Source: JABJGO01 sp963921245
GTDB taxonomy: Bacteria; Pseudomonadota; Alphaproteobacteria; Rhodospirillales; Casp-alpha2
DNA length: 64,000 nt
Direction of reading: 5' to 3'
Assembly: GCA_963921245.4 (NCBI GenBank)
Contig: CAWUEY030000001.1
Location: 1,612,001 to 1,676,000 of the forward strand
Shown: positions 36,050 to 44,194 of the stretch, piece by piece
Layout of the letters: each line of letters opens with the position of its first letter
Numbering within the stretch: position 1 is the first letter of the stretch
Translations under genes and position numbers: made by a program
The notes under the pieces: generated by a model
The model's input: only the letters and a program-made list of their open reading frames with translations
What the model was told of the DNA's origin: nothing
Database searches by the model: none

Positions 36050-37264
36050 CTATATGACGGTTCGGACCGACCGTTGGCTCGCGGCGAAGATGGAAAAGAA
36101 CTGCCCGCCATTTTCAGTGAACGCCGTATTGTTCATGATCACTTTGTCCTCACTGTCAGGAGACAGACACAAAAGACACAGGTCGATATTTTCCGATACA
36201 AGATATGACGCAGGAACAACAGGCAGTTTGCTGCCGGACAGGAACAGGCCCTGCTTTTCCGTTGTGTCATCAATCACGAAGTGGAACAGATCCGCCAGGC
36301 CGTAGTAATTGACAAAGGCACATCCCAGATGGCCGGCACCGTAGAGCGCGATACGCTGCCCCTGTTTTATGCGCTCTTCAAAATAGCGGCGATACAGGTG
36401 TCGCCACCGTGAAAACGCCTGGGCGTAATCAAACAGGATTGAAGGCGAGCGCCGGTCTGAGTTCTGCGGGCGGTCATCCATCTGCCCGGATGTTGTCGCG
36501 GATTTACGGCCAATAACCACCAGACAATCCTCAAAGGCCGACGGATACTGAAAGCTCATCACATTTTCAAACCCCGCGCCGGGCAGAAGATCTCTGAATG
36601 TATCGGGTGTAAAGTAGGTGGTGTGTTCTTCCCAGACCATGGTGATATCTTCACGTTGCATGTTGGCGAGACAATCGGGAACCTCCAGCACAACATAGCC
36701 GCCCGGGACCAGAACGGCATTCAGCGCGGCCATGAACCTTCGCACATCCTCCGCATGTTCGACGATGTGCCGCCCGATCACCAGTTCGCCGGAAACCTGT
36801 CCGCCAACCCATGCGTCCCCGCCACGCGCACAGAGATAATGTTGTACGCTTTCCACACCCGCGTTTATTTCTGTTATACCCAGATCGGTGTGCGGGCTGA
36901 TCACGTGCGTGTTCTGGAATCCGAGCCGGGAAAGCCGTTCGAGCGTACTTGTGTCCTTGACGCTCACACCGATAATCCGGGATGAAGCGTGGATCCCTGG
37001 CAGGGCCTGAATGTGCTCTACCAGATTATCGAGATGCTCTTCGGGCTCTCGGTAGGTAAACCAGTCAAAGGGCGGAACAAGCGCTTCGAATGGCAGGGGC
37101 TGAAGGAGCTGAACCACACCGCATCCGGCGCAGGTCCCGAGACCGATATCATAAACGGCCTCAGCGCAATCCGCCGCTAGAGAGAGATGACTGGAGACAG
37201 GGTGCGCGCCAAGAGCAAGTTCAGCTCTGATATCGGCGGACCGGCAAACCCGGCACTCACTCAT
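36050..37264 (-). CDS. C-methyltransferase-like protein with a degenerate SAM motif
   Basis: Architecture as in the zinc-containing C-methyltransferases: N-terminal CRVCRSAD and CAGCGVVQLLQP zinc cysteines (about residues 4-52), a central domain, and a C-terminal part with IALYGAGHLGCAFVNYYGL. The usual motif I (hydrophobic-GxxxG) is replaced by IIGVSVKDTSTLERL (about residues 98-112), so SAM binding is doubtful. GELVIGRHIVEHAEDVRRFMAALN and the EEHTTYFT segment are kept. The ATG 37264 (MSECRVC) overlaps the stop of a short upstream frame (ATGA) and has GGGAG nearby; the ATG five codons earlier lies before that site. Possibly a non-enzymatic or altered relative. Confidence 0.75.
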   Translation of the reverse strand: MSECRVCRSADIRAELALGAHPVSSHLSLAADCAEAVYDIGLGTCAGCGVVQLLQPLPFEALVPPFDWFTYREPEEHLDNLVEHIQALPGIHASSRIIGVSVKDTSTLERLSRLGFQNTHVISPHTDLGITEINAGVESVQHYLCARGGDAWVGGQVSGELVIGRHIVEHAEDVRRFMAALNAVLVPGGYVVLEVPDCLANMQREDITMVWEEHTTYFTPDTFRDLLPGAGFENVMSFQYPSAFEDCLVVIGRKSATTSGQMDDRPQNSDRRSPSILFDYAQAFSRWRHLYRRYFEERIKQGQRIALYGAGHLGCAFVNYYGLADLFHFVIDDTTEKQGLFLSGSKLPVVPASYLVSENIDLCLLCLSPDSEDKVIMNNTAFTENGGQFFSIFAASQRSVRTVI

Positions 37265-37332
37265 CGGAACAGCTCCCACTGCTTGAGGTTTCTGGGCATA
37301 TCACCTTCATTTATCAACCTGTGGTCATGCAG
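37261..37332 (-). pseudogene. 3' remnant of a glycosyltransferase-like gene
   Basis: The frame immediately upstream of the methyltransferase-like gene reads MPRNLKQWELFR then stop, and its last 32 bases (37268-37299) match 44199-44230, the end of the intact glycosyltransferase gene (PRKLKQWELF), with only two mismatches. No start or body of such a gene precedes it; the stop of the gene at 37336 is directly upstream. It is best read as a fragment left after deletion or cassette exchange. Confidence 0.6.
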
Positions 37333-37335
37333 GGG

Positions 37336-37998
37336 TCATTCAAAAAAAATGAACCCGCAATCGCCCGTATAGCCCCATTCCCTGTAGAGCCACTTCCATT
37401 CGTCCGTATTGTAGAAGCTGGCGCAGGTCAATTGCCAGTACAGCAGGTTCGCTTTTTCACGCTCATTCCGATAGGATTCCAGACACAGCCATTTTCGCCC
37501 CCTGCCTACACGCTCCATTTCCTGCACAGCGGCTTTCAGGTCGTCCACTTCGAGATTGTGGAATGTGTTGATGGAGTAGACAAAATCAAATGTGTCGTCT
37601 GGCCACGGTAGATTTGTCGCATTGCCAAGGCGCAGATGCGGCCTTGCTTCCTGCTTCGCGTTCTCGATTCCGTATTCGGAAATGTCCAACCCGGCGATGT
37701 CAATTCCGGGCACGACCCGGGTAAATTCATACAGCAGGAACGCCTTGCCGCACCCCACATCCAGTATCCTGTCACCCGGCTTCAGGTCGTAATATCGGGC
37801 AATATCCTGTGCGATCGGCAACCAGCGTCCGTCATAGCTGTAGCCGCCATATCCGTAACGGCGCTCGCCGTCCCAGTAATCATAGCCCCATTGCCGGGCG
37901 ATGGTCGCGCATTCGGCTTTATCATGCTCGATCACACGCTGGATGTAATCCCGTGTTGTCGCCTTCTGGTATTTTTCCAGAAAATTGATTTCCTTCAT
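37336..37998 (-). CDS. Class I SAM-dependent methyltransferase
   Basis: A 220-residue methyltransferase: motif I ILDVGCGKAFLLYEF (about residues 78-92), GLDISEYGIENAK (about 105), LGNATNLPWPDDTFDFVYSINTFHNL (about 125-150). The N-terminal 70 residues contain aromatic-rich YWDGERRYGYGGYSYDGRW, probably the acceptor site. It is in the second polysaccharide operon; target unknown, likely a glycan hydroxyl or acid. Confidence 0.85.
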   Translation of the reverse strand: MKEINFLEKYQKATTRDYIQRVIEHDKAECATIARQWGYDYWDGERRYGYGGYSYDGRWLPIAQDIARYYDLKPGDRILDVGCGKAFLLYEFTRVVPGIDIAGLDISEYGIENAKQEARPHLRLGNATNLPWPDDTFDFVYSINTFHNLEVDDLKAAVQEMERVGRGRKWLCLESYRNEREKANLLYWQLTCASFYNTDEWKWLYREWGYTGDCGFIFFE

Positions 37999-38038
37999 CC
38001 GTTCCTCATTGCGCCGCCGACAGGGCGGCCCCTAAGAA

Positions 38039-38470
38039 TTATCCGCCGTCATAGACTGACCCGGAAGGCCCATGTCTGGCGGAATCTGTTACGTACTGAT
38101 TAAGGACCAGCATTTCATCGACCTTACACAAGTCATCTTCACAGGTTATGGAGAGGTTTTCCGAAGCCCCGTGAAGGCTGGTGCCGTTTTCAAGAAACCG
38201 GCGGCAGAGTTCCAGCCGACGGCGCTGGCGCGCGGGTAACATGAATATGGAATACAGAACGACGCCATCAATGTCCCCGGCTTCGCGCAGAATTTCATGC
38301 AGAATGATATAGCTTCCCGGCATGGCGTACTCCGTCGCACTTAACAGGTATGTAAATCCATTGCGCTGACAATAGTCGCGCACAACCAGATTTTGTATAT
38401 GCTGGGCGGCGGAACCTCTATGGTAGGCCCGTGATCCGATGTAGCCCCGATAGCCCTTGCGCCTACTCAT
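38039..38470 (-). CDS. Sporadic carbohydrate cluster protein, LIC12192-like
   Basis: A 143-residue protein reading RGYIGSRAYHRGSAAQHIQNLVVRDYCQRNG at the start, then LLSATEYAMPGSYIILHEILRE and DGVVLYSIFMLPAR. This pattern fits the small LIC12192-type family found sporadically in carbohydrate clusters with 2OG-Fe(II) oxygenases; its function is unknown. It overlaps the 2OG-oxygenase gene by eight bases. Assignment is from recall of the family. Confidence 0.65.
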   Translation of the reverse strand: MSRRKGYRGYIGSRAYHRGSAAQHIQNLVVRDYCQRNGFTYLLSATEYAMPGSYIILHEILREAGDIDGVVLYSIFMLPARQRRRLELCRRFLENGTSLHGASENLSITCEDDLCKVDEMLVLNQYVTDSARHGPSGSVYDGG

Positions 38471-39293
38471 CGAAGCCCTCGGGCAGGGTGTAGTTCATGG
38501 CCATGCGCGTGGCAACCCTGATGGTAATGGGCTCAAAGAACTCACCCAGTTTTTTGTCCGAAAACGGTGCCATCAGATTTTTGAAACGGCAATTCAGGGA
38601 CCACCGGGTTTGCCCGGTAAGATTGACACGGTTGCCGTGCATCAGCGTTTGGCTGAATAACAGAACCGATCCGTAGGGCACCTCAAGAAACCGGGCGTTA
38701 TCCTCAACGGCGCGGAACAAATCTTCCGCGCTGTCGTTCTGGCGGTCACCCATGGTTTGCTGAAACGGACGATCCCACTCCGGCGGTACAATATACATGG
38801 ATTTAGTCTCGAAACAGTTGACCAGAGGGAGCCAGACGACAACCTCAAAGGGTGAATCGCCGTCCCATACGTCGCAGTGAATAGGCAGCAGTGAGCTGCT
38901 GTCATGCGGCAACTGAACACTGAGCCCCAGGTTTCGCTGCATGACAAGTTCATTGCCCGCCAGCGTCGATAGGGCTGTCCGCGCCAGCGAGTAGTATGTT
39001 GGGCGAAACCACGCAGTGCCGCGAACCTTTGCCGCTACGGCCAGACGCAATGAATTGAGATTGTCTGTATCCACATGGTTATGAATGCCGTTCAGCAAGG
39101 CGTCGGCGGCGGTATCGGGATCGGTATCGACATCCGGTTCCCGTTGCAGGAATTCGCCCGCCGCGGCGGCGATCAGGCGACGAATTTCGTCCAGACCGTC
39201 CCGGTTCTCGACGGGCAGGATGACGTAACCGTCAATCAGAAAACGCTCTGACAGAGTGACATCATTTTCAAGGTTAAAGTCAGTGACCTGCAA
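38463..39293 (-). CDS. 2-oxoglutarate-Fe(II) oxygenase of a sporadic carbohydrate cluster
   Basis: A 276-residue double-stranded beta-helix oxygenase. Iron ligands: HCDVWDGDSPFEVVVWLPLV (HxD, about residue 140) and the distal His in MHGNRVNLTGQTRWSLNCRF (about 218), followed by the 2OG-binding Arg. It would hydroxylate or oxidise a sugar intermediate. Its position beside the LIC12192-like gene and split transketolase matches the sporadic-carbohydrate-cluster oxygenase class. Confidence 0.75.
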   Translation of the reverse strand: MQVTDFNLENDVTLSERFLIDGYVILPVENRDGLDEIRRLIAAAAGEFLQREPDVDTDPDTAADALLNGIHNHVDTDNLNSLRLAVAAKVRGTAWFRPTYYSLARTALSTLAGNELVMQRNLGLSVQLPHDSSSLLPIHCDVWDGDSPFEVVVWLPLVNCFETKSMYIVPPEWDRPFQQTMGDRQNDSAEDLFRAVEDNARFLEVPYGSVLLFSQTLMHGNRVNLTGQTRWSLNCRFKNLMAPFSDKKLGEFFEPITIRVATRMAMNYTLPEGFDE

Positions 39294-39311
39294 CAGTTTT
39301 CTCCTGAACGT

Positions 39312-40238
39312 CTATAGGAAATCGAGGACGGATTGTGCAATGGATGGGGGTTGCAGTCCATGAATCTCAAGCAGATCATCCTGTACGCCGTAGTTTGTCA
39401 TGAACATGTCCGGCAGACCCAATTTTTTCATCTTCGGCAGGCGCGGCAACGACGCACCAACCAGACAGTCAATAACAGCCGATCCCAGTCCGCCTATAAC
39501 CGTGTGCTCTTCCACGGATATAACCGCCTCAACGCGCGCCGACCGCTCGATCAGCAATTCCCGGTCAAGGGGCTTGACCGTATGCATGTGCAGGACATCC
39601 GCCCCGCATCCCCTGGCCGCCAGCAGACCGGCCGCCTCCAGACAGCGCGCGGACATGACGCCCGTTGATACGATCAGCACACGTGGCGACAAATCCTCAC
39701 GCACCATGATGCCTTTGCCGATGGCAAACGGCTTATCAGGGTCGCTGATGACGGGATCACCGCCTTTTCCGAGACGAATGTAAATAGGGTCCGGCCAGTG
39801 GAGGCTCTGATCCATGAACCGTTTCATCTCTTCATGATCGCTGACGGCGACCACCGTCATATTCGGCAGGGCGCACATAATCGCGAAATCCTCAACCGCC
39901 AGATGGGTCGGGCCAAGCGGCGCGTAAACCACGCCGCCGCCGTTCGCAACAAGCCGCACCGGCAAATGGTGAAGGCACACATCCAGCGCGACCTGCTCAT
40001 AGCACCGCCGCGTCAAAAAAGTCGCAATGGTATTCACATAGGGCATGTAACCGTCCAACGCCATGCCGGCGGCGATGCCAACCACGTTCATTTCGGCTAC
40101 GCCCTCCATGTAATGGCGGGACGGCATTTCCGCCTTCATGTCCCCGAGCAGTCCGGGGCTCAGGTCCGAGCCGATAAAAACGACGCGCGGATCCCGCTTC
40201 GCCAGGACATGGATCATGTCAATACAAGTCTTACGCAT
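39312..40238 (-). CDS. Transketolase-like subunit B (pyrimidine-binding and C-terminal domains)
   Basis: A 308-residue protein corresponding to the second half of transketolase: GSDLSPGLLGDMKAEMP, HYMEGVAEMNVVGIAAGMALDG with the catalytic Glu, then the C-terminal domain (VLIVSTGVMSARCLEAA; SVEEHTVIGGLGSAV). Start ATG 40238 overlaps the A-subunit stop by eight bases; the longer upstream frame overlaps that gene and is rejected. With the A subunit it forms a thiamine diphosphate enzyme moving two-carbon units, here probably dedicated to the glycan sugar rather than central metabolism. Confidence 0.9.
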   Translation of the reverse strand: MRKTCIDMIHVLAKRDPRVVFIGSDLSPGLLGDMKAEMPSRHYMEGVAEMNVVGIAAGMALDGYMPYVNTIATFLTRRCYEQVALDVCLHHLPVRLVANGGGVVYAPLGPTHLAVEDFAIMCALPNMTVVAVSDHEEMKRFMDQSLHWPDPIYIRLGKGGDPVISDPDKPFAIGKGIMVREDLSPRVLIVSTGVMSARCLEAAGLLAARGCGADVLHMHTVKPLDRELLIERSARVEAVISVEEHTVIGGLGSAVIDCLVGASLPRLPKMKKLGLPDMFMTNYGVQDDLLEIHGLQPPSIAQSVLDFL

Positions 40239-41082
40239 CGACCACCCCCAATGCACGGCGCATTTCCTGAAGGGTTTCCGGATCAAATTTTGAATGGTGA
40301 TGCCATTTGGGGTCACCCTCGGCAAAGGGGATGCCCTTGCCCTTGACGGAGTGTGAAATAATGGCGGTGGGTTTACGGGAAACCAGCGGCACACGGCTGA
40401 GGGTGCTTCTGATGGTTTCGACATTATGACCGTCCATTTCCGTAACGCCAAAACCGAAGCTGGCCCATTTGTCGGCGAGCGGTTCCAGATTCTGAATGTC
40501 ACGGGTCATGCCTGCGGACTGGATTTTGTTGTAATCAATTATGGCGGTCAGATTATCGAGTTTGTGCTTGCCCGCACTCATAGCCGCTTCCCAGACGGAG
40601 CCTTCATTGATTTCACCGTCTCCCATGATAACAAAAACGCGATTGGTGCGGTCATCCATGCGGGCGGCGAGCGCCATGCCAACCCCGATTGATAATCCGT
40701 GCCCCAGTGCGCCGGTCGAGGCTTCAACCCCCGGAACCTTGCCATACTCCGGATGTCCGCCAAGAATACCGTCACGATGGCAAAAACGATCTAGCTCTTC
40801 CATGGGGAAGTACCCCTTGTCCGCCAACAGGGCATAGAGCGCGAGACACCCGTGCCCCTTAGACAGGATACACCTGTCACGGTCCTTCATTGCGGGTTGC
40901 TCGGGATCATGATGCAGTATGTCATCGTAAAGCACCCGCAGTACTTCAACAGGCGACATGGAAGAGCCGACATGCCCTCTGTTGCCGCCTGCGAGACCGC
41001 GCACAATCAGCGATCTCAGATATTTGGACCGATCATCAAGGGCGGGTGAATTGTATAATTTTTCCATTTGGCGGCCTGTCAC
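40231..41082 (-). CDS. Transketolase-like subunit A (thiamine diphosphate-binding)
   Basis: A 283-residue N-terminal half of transketolase: GNRGHVGSSMSPVEVLRVLY (about residues 33-52), SKGHGCLALYALLAD, TGALGHGLSIGVGMALAARM and the ThDP/Mg motif MGDGEINEGSVWEAAMSAGKHKLDNL (about 152-177, GDG to N). It pairs with subunit B encoded downstream. Split transketolases occur in specialised polysaccharide clusters. A second ATG (MEKLYNSP) five codons on is also possible. Confidence 0.9.
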   Translation of the reverse strand: MTGRQMEKLYNSPALDDRSKYLRSLIVRGLAGGNRGHVGSSMSPVEVLRVLYDDILHHDPEQPAMKDRDRCILSKGHGCLALYALLADKGYFPMEELDRFCHRDGILGGHPEYGKVPGVEASTGALGHGLSIGVGMALAARMDDRTNRVFVIMGDGEINEGSVWEAAMSAGKHKLDNLTAIIDYNKIQSAGMTRDIQNLEPLADKWASFGFGVTEMDGHNVETIRSTLSRVPLVSRKPTAIISHSVKGKGIPFAEGDPKWHHHSKFDPETLQEMRRALGVVDA

Positions 41083-41096
41083 TATAACGTGTTCCT

Positions 41097-42140
41097 TTAA
41101 TACGTCTGTGTTACAGGCGCCCCGTGGCCCGCCAGAAAATCACGGGTCTTGCTGATTTGCCCGGCCTTCAGGTCGTCGAGGCCGGTCGCGGCGTATAGAT
41201 GGCGGCGGGTCTTTTGATAACACGGCAGGAAAATATTCAACATAATCAACGCCCATCGTGCGACCAAAAGCGGTGTCCATGACTTAAGACGGACCTCAAA
41301 ACCCGGGACATCGCCATATGCCCGATACAGGGCCTCTTGCACAATCTCTTTTTGTTTCGGCGTCATCGTGATGCCCGGATGGACAAGAAAATCCCCGCCT
41401 AGTTTGACCGGATCGTCATTGCCAAAATATTCAAAATCAATGAATCGAAGACTGCCATCGTTCAATCGCAGGGCGTTGTGGTAACCAAAGTCGGACGGAA
41501 CCAGCCGCTGACTGCTTTTTTCTATCATGGGATCAATATCGACACCCGTGTCGGACGCGATACTAACGGCTTCAGCCGCCAGTCTGTCAAGCGCGCCGGC
41601 CAGGCCATCCGCAAAAAAAGCGTATAACACCGGGTCTTCGCCCGCCGCCCGCTCCAGGCGTTCGCGGCGCAAGTCAATCTGGCGGAGGATTTCACGGCCT
41701 GAAAGACAGGCCTCGCTGGCAAGCGGGAACTGCCCAGCGTCCGTGTGCCGATGCAGTACTGATATTTGTTCAAGAAACCGTCCGGCCTCTTGCGCATCGC
41801 GGTCCTCAACGCGGGAAATTTCATCACCGGCAAACCACTCTAAGAGAGAATATCCCCTATCAGCCAGCTTTCCGATGAATTTGGGAATCGTCGGGATGCC
41901 CATATCCGCCATTAACTCAAGGGCGCGGCGTTCGGTTTCCTGCCGGTCACGCGGGTCATCCTTCGTTACTTTCGGGTATTTTTTCAGGGCATATAGTGTC
42001 TGGCCGTGATGGACCCGGTAAACACGGCTGTTGGCACCGGCCGCCACCGGCTGTACATGAGACGGCGCGGAACCCAACAGCGCACAGACGGCCTGATAGG
42101 CCTGATCCGTCTGAATTTCCGGACTACCCACGACGCTCAT
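41097..42140 (-). CDS. Aminoglycoside-phosphotransferase/choline-kinase-fold sugar kinase
   Basis: A 347-residue kinase: ANSRVYRVHHGQTLYALKKYP is the N-lobe with catalytic Lys, QRLVPSDFGYHNALRLNDG (about 213-231) the catalytic loop, in which the usual HxD is SDF, and RFIDFEYFGNDDPVKLGGDFL the metal-binding DFEY segment. Such proteins phosphorylate small alcohols or sugars. It overlaps the HAD phosphatase gene (ATGA), and the pair probably processes an intermediate of the cluster sugar. Confidence 0.8.
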   Translation of the reverse strand: MSVVGSPEIQTDQAYQAVCALLGSAPSHVQPVAAGANSRVYRVHHGQTLYALKKYPKVTKDDPRDRQETERRALELMADMGIPTIPKFIGKLADRGYSLLEWFAGDEISRVEDRDAQEAGRFLEQISVLHRHTDAGQFPLASEACLSGREILRQIDLRRERLERAAGEDPVLYAFFADGLAGALDRLAAEAVSIASDTGVDIDPMIEKSSQRLVPSDFGYHNALRLNDGSLRFIDFEYFGNDDPVKLGGDFLVHPGITMTPKQKEIVQEALYRAYGDVPGFEVRLKSWTPLLVARWALIMLNIFLPCYQKTRRHLYAATGLDDLKAGQISKTRDFLAGHGAPVTQTY

Positions 42141-42784
42141 CCTCTTCGGGCCAGGAGGAGGAGGGGACGGAGAAAATTCTGATGGATATCGTCCCAGTTT
42201 TCCCAGCGTTTCAGTCCCTTATCAAGGGCGGCGTCAGGGTGGTGGTCGGCGCCAAACCAGACACGCTTCACACCGTCCGGGAAGGCGGGGTCGGTCAGGA
42301 TTTCGGGAAGATCATCAATGAACACCTCACATCCCAGCTCCGCAATACGGCGCAGTTTTTCATCCCGGGTCTCAAGAAAATGTACGTTTCCGCTATCCAT
42401 ATGGATACCGGCGACGGAAAAAAAATCATGCGCCCTGAGCCACGAAAGCGCCGCCTCATGTAAATTCACCCTGTCCGCGTCAAAATGGCCGTGGATCGTC
42501 TTGTGACTCACAATTGACACCAGGGCCTTGTTTTCACGCAGGAACAACAGCGCTTCCCTCGCGCCGGGCATGAGCGTCGCCCGCTCAATGCAGCGCCCGT
42601 ATACCTGGCCCTGGATTCGCATCCAGGTGATTTCCCACTGCGGCTCCTGTTGCAGGTATGATTTAACGGCTGATTTCGGGGCGCTCGCCATGTCTTCGGG
42701 TAAAACGCCGAAATCAATCCCCACGTGGGCGAAGACATGGCTATAGTCAATCAGTGTGTTATCCAGATCAATCCCGATATTCAC
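42137..42784 (-). CDS. HAD-superfamily phosphatase
   Basis: A 215-residue HAD hydrolase. Motif I is GIDLDNTLIDYSHVF (Asp nucleophile about residue 5), motif II VSIVSHKT (about 88), and EVFIDDLPEIL (about 151) is motif IV. The GTG at 42784 (VNIGIDLDNT) is chosen because a GGGGG stretch precedes it and because longer readings run into the upstream methyltransferase gene; an ATG at 42838 is the alternative. It may dephosphorylate a sugar phosphate in the cluster pathway. Confidence 0.8.
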   Translation of the reverse strand: MNIGIDLDNTLIDYSHVFAHVGIDFGVLPEDMASAPKSAVKSYLQQEPQWEITWMRIQGQVYGRCIERATLMPGAREALLFLRENKALVSIVSHKTIHGHFDADRVNLHEAALSWLRAHDFFSVAGIHMDSGNVHFLETRDEKLRRIAELGCEVFIDDLPEILTDPAFPDGVKRVWFGADHHPDAALDKGLKRWENWDDIHQNFLRPLLLLARRG

Positions 42785-42800
42785 GGACAGCCCCCGGTGC

Positions 42801-43991
42801 TCAGATCTGCTCGGATACCCGGCGGGTAAGCGAAACATATACCGTTTCCCGACCGAAGAGAGCGCTGAAATACTGTTGGTTCGCGATACGGCTTACGTCC
42901 GTATGATCGGCGCTTAATGCATCGCCGGCTTCCTGGAGCGCATCACGGAAATGGGGCGAGACAGTGGATAATTCATCCGCCATTTCGTCGATCCCACACA
43001 GCACCCGCTCCATAGTGTCGTGAGCGGGCCGACTATTGACATGGCCGCTCTTTGCAAAATCGACGGCGCTGCGATGCAGGTTCCGACACGCCGTTTCCAG
43101 CGCGCTGTTGTCTGTGGCGGTTCGCGCCGGATAAACAAACCGATGATCGGCGAAATTGTGGCAGTTCGCCATATAGCTGTCCCGGAATTGTTCATTGAAT
43201 ATGCCCTCGCGCCCGCCGCCGTGCAGGCTCTTGAACCAGCGCCAGTCACGGTAAAAAACCGGGCTTGTTCCGAGCATTTCCATGTCCGCGCCAATGTCTT
43301 CCAGAACAACGTCCAGAGGCAGCGCCACATTCAGGTAATGGGGGTTGATCATGCAATCGCGCACCCAGTCCGCGTGGCTGCGTGTCATGCTTTTCATGGT
43401 CGCAAGATGCGGGCCGAAAGCCTTGACAAGCCGCCCGGTCCTGGTCTCGAAATCCATGTCGGAAGTGGTGATTTTATCGGCCAGCAGCCGGCGCAGCACG
43501 TTTGGCGCAAAGCCCGGATAGGGGACGATTGTAATGGTCAGCACGCCGCCCGGAGAAACCATGGCCGCGAGCTTCCTGATCAGTTTCCGGTCTTCCGGTA
43601 GGGCGCCCAGCCAATTTTCGCAAAATACAAGATCATAAGGGGTAGCGGCGTGAAATTCCTGCAACGGAAGCTCGTGAAGTACCGGCGATTGCGGGCACAA
43701 TGACTGATAGACGCGATATGTTTCGCGAATATCCTCGATCCCCGCCGGGTTTGGCTCTACAAGGTCAAGTGACGCCGGGTTGGAACGGGCCAGAAACAGG
43801 CTGTTATGCCCCGACCCCGGCGCGACTTCCAGTACCCGTCGGCCCCGGATGGCGACTTCCGGTAAACCCAGCTGGCGATACAGCGCCGCGCGGCGCTCAA
43901 AATGCGCCCTGATATCTGTAAGGTCATAGCGCACGGGCGAAATCCCGTGTTCCCTGTAATACGTCAGATGCCCGTCATCGGAATACGGCAT
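42801..43991 (-). CDS. Large SAM-dependent methyltransferase
   Basis: A 396-residue protein. Motif I is VLEVAPGSGHNSLFLARS (about residues 52-69), then LDLVEPNPAGIEDIRE, PYDLVFCENWLGALPEDRKLIRKLAAMVSPGGVLTITIVP. The C-terminal 200 residues hold no recognised domain and are rich in aromatic and His residues (RDWRWFKSLHGGGREG). It begins the second polysaccharide operon (minus strand, down to 36050). A 203-base spacer with an inverted repeat lies upstream. Confidence 0.8.
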   Translation of the reverse strand: MPYSDDGHLTYYREHGISPVRYDLTDIRAHFERRAALYRQLGLPEVAIRGRRVLEVAPGSGHNSLFLARSNPASLDLVEPNPAGIEDIRETYRVYQSLCPQSPVLHELPLQEFHAATPYDLVFCENWLGALPEDRKLIRKLAAMVSPGGVLTITIVPYPGFAPNVLRRLLADKITTSDMDFETRTGRLVKAFGPHLATMKSMTRSHADWVRDCMINPHYLNVALPLDVVLEDIGADMEMLGTSPVFYRDWRWFKSLHGGGREGIFNEQFRDSYMANCHNFADHRFVYPARTATDNSALETACRNLHRSAVDFAKSGHVNSRPAHDTMERVLCGIDEMADELSTVSPHFRDALQEAGDALSADHTDVSRIANQQYFSALFGRETVYVSLTRRVSEQI

Positions 43992-44028
43992 GGCACTCTC
44001 TCGAACGCAAATATGACCAGAGTATCGC

Positions 44029-44050
44029 TGTATTCAGCATCCTGAATACA
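44029..44050. promoter_or_regulatory. Perfect 9-bp inverted repeat upstream of the 43991 operon
   Basis: TGTATTCAG and CTGAATACA separated by four bases. Neither strand has a T-run after it, so it is not a terminator. It lies 38-60 bases before the start of the methyltransferase gene, where a dimeric regulator could bind. Confidence 0.4.
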
Positions 44051-44194
44051 TTCTGAAGTGTAAATCCACACGTAAGGTAAGGATTACAGGGTATGAACAC
44101 AATCCGCTTTTTTGTAATAAAATGGCCCAGTGAACTGACCTTCTGGCGGTATCACATTTCAGAGGTGAATAACGGTGTGCCCTGCATTGAATAA

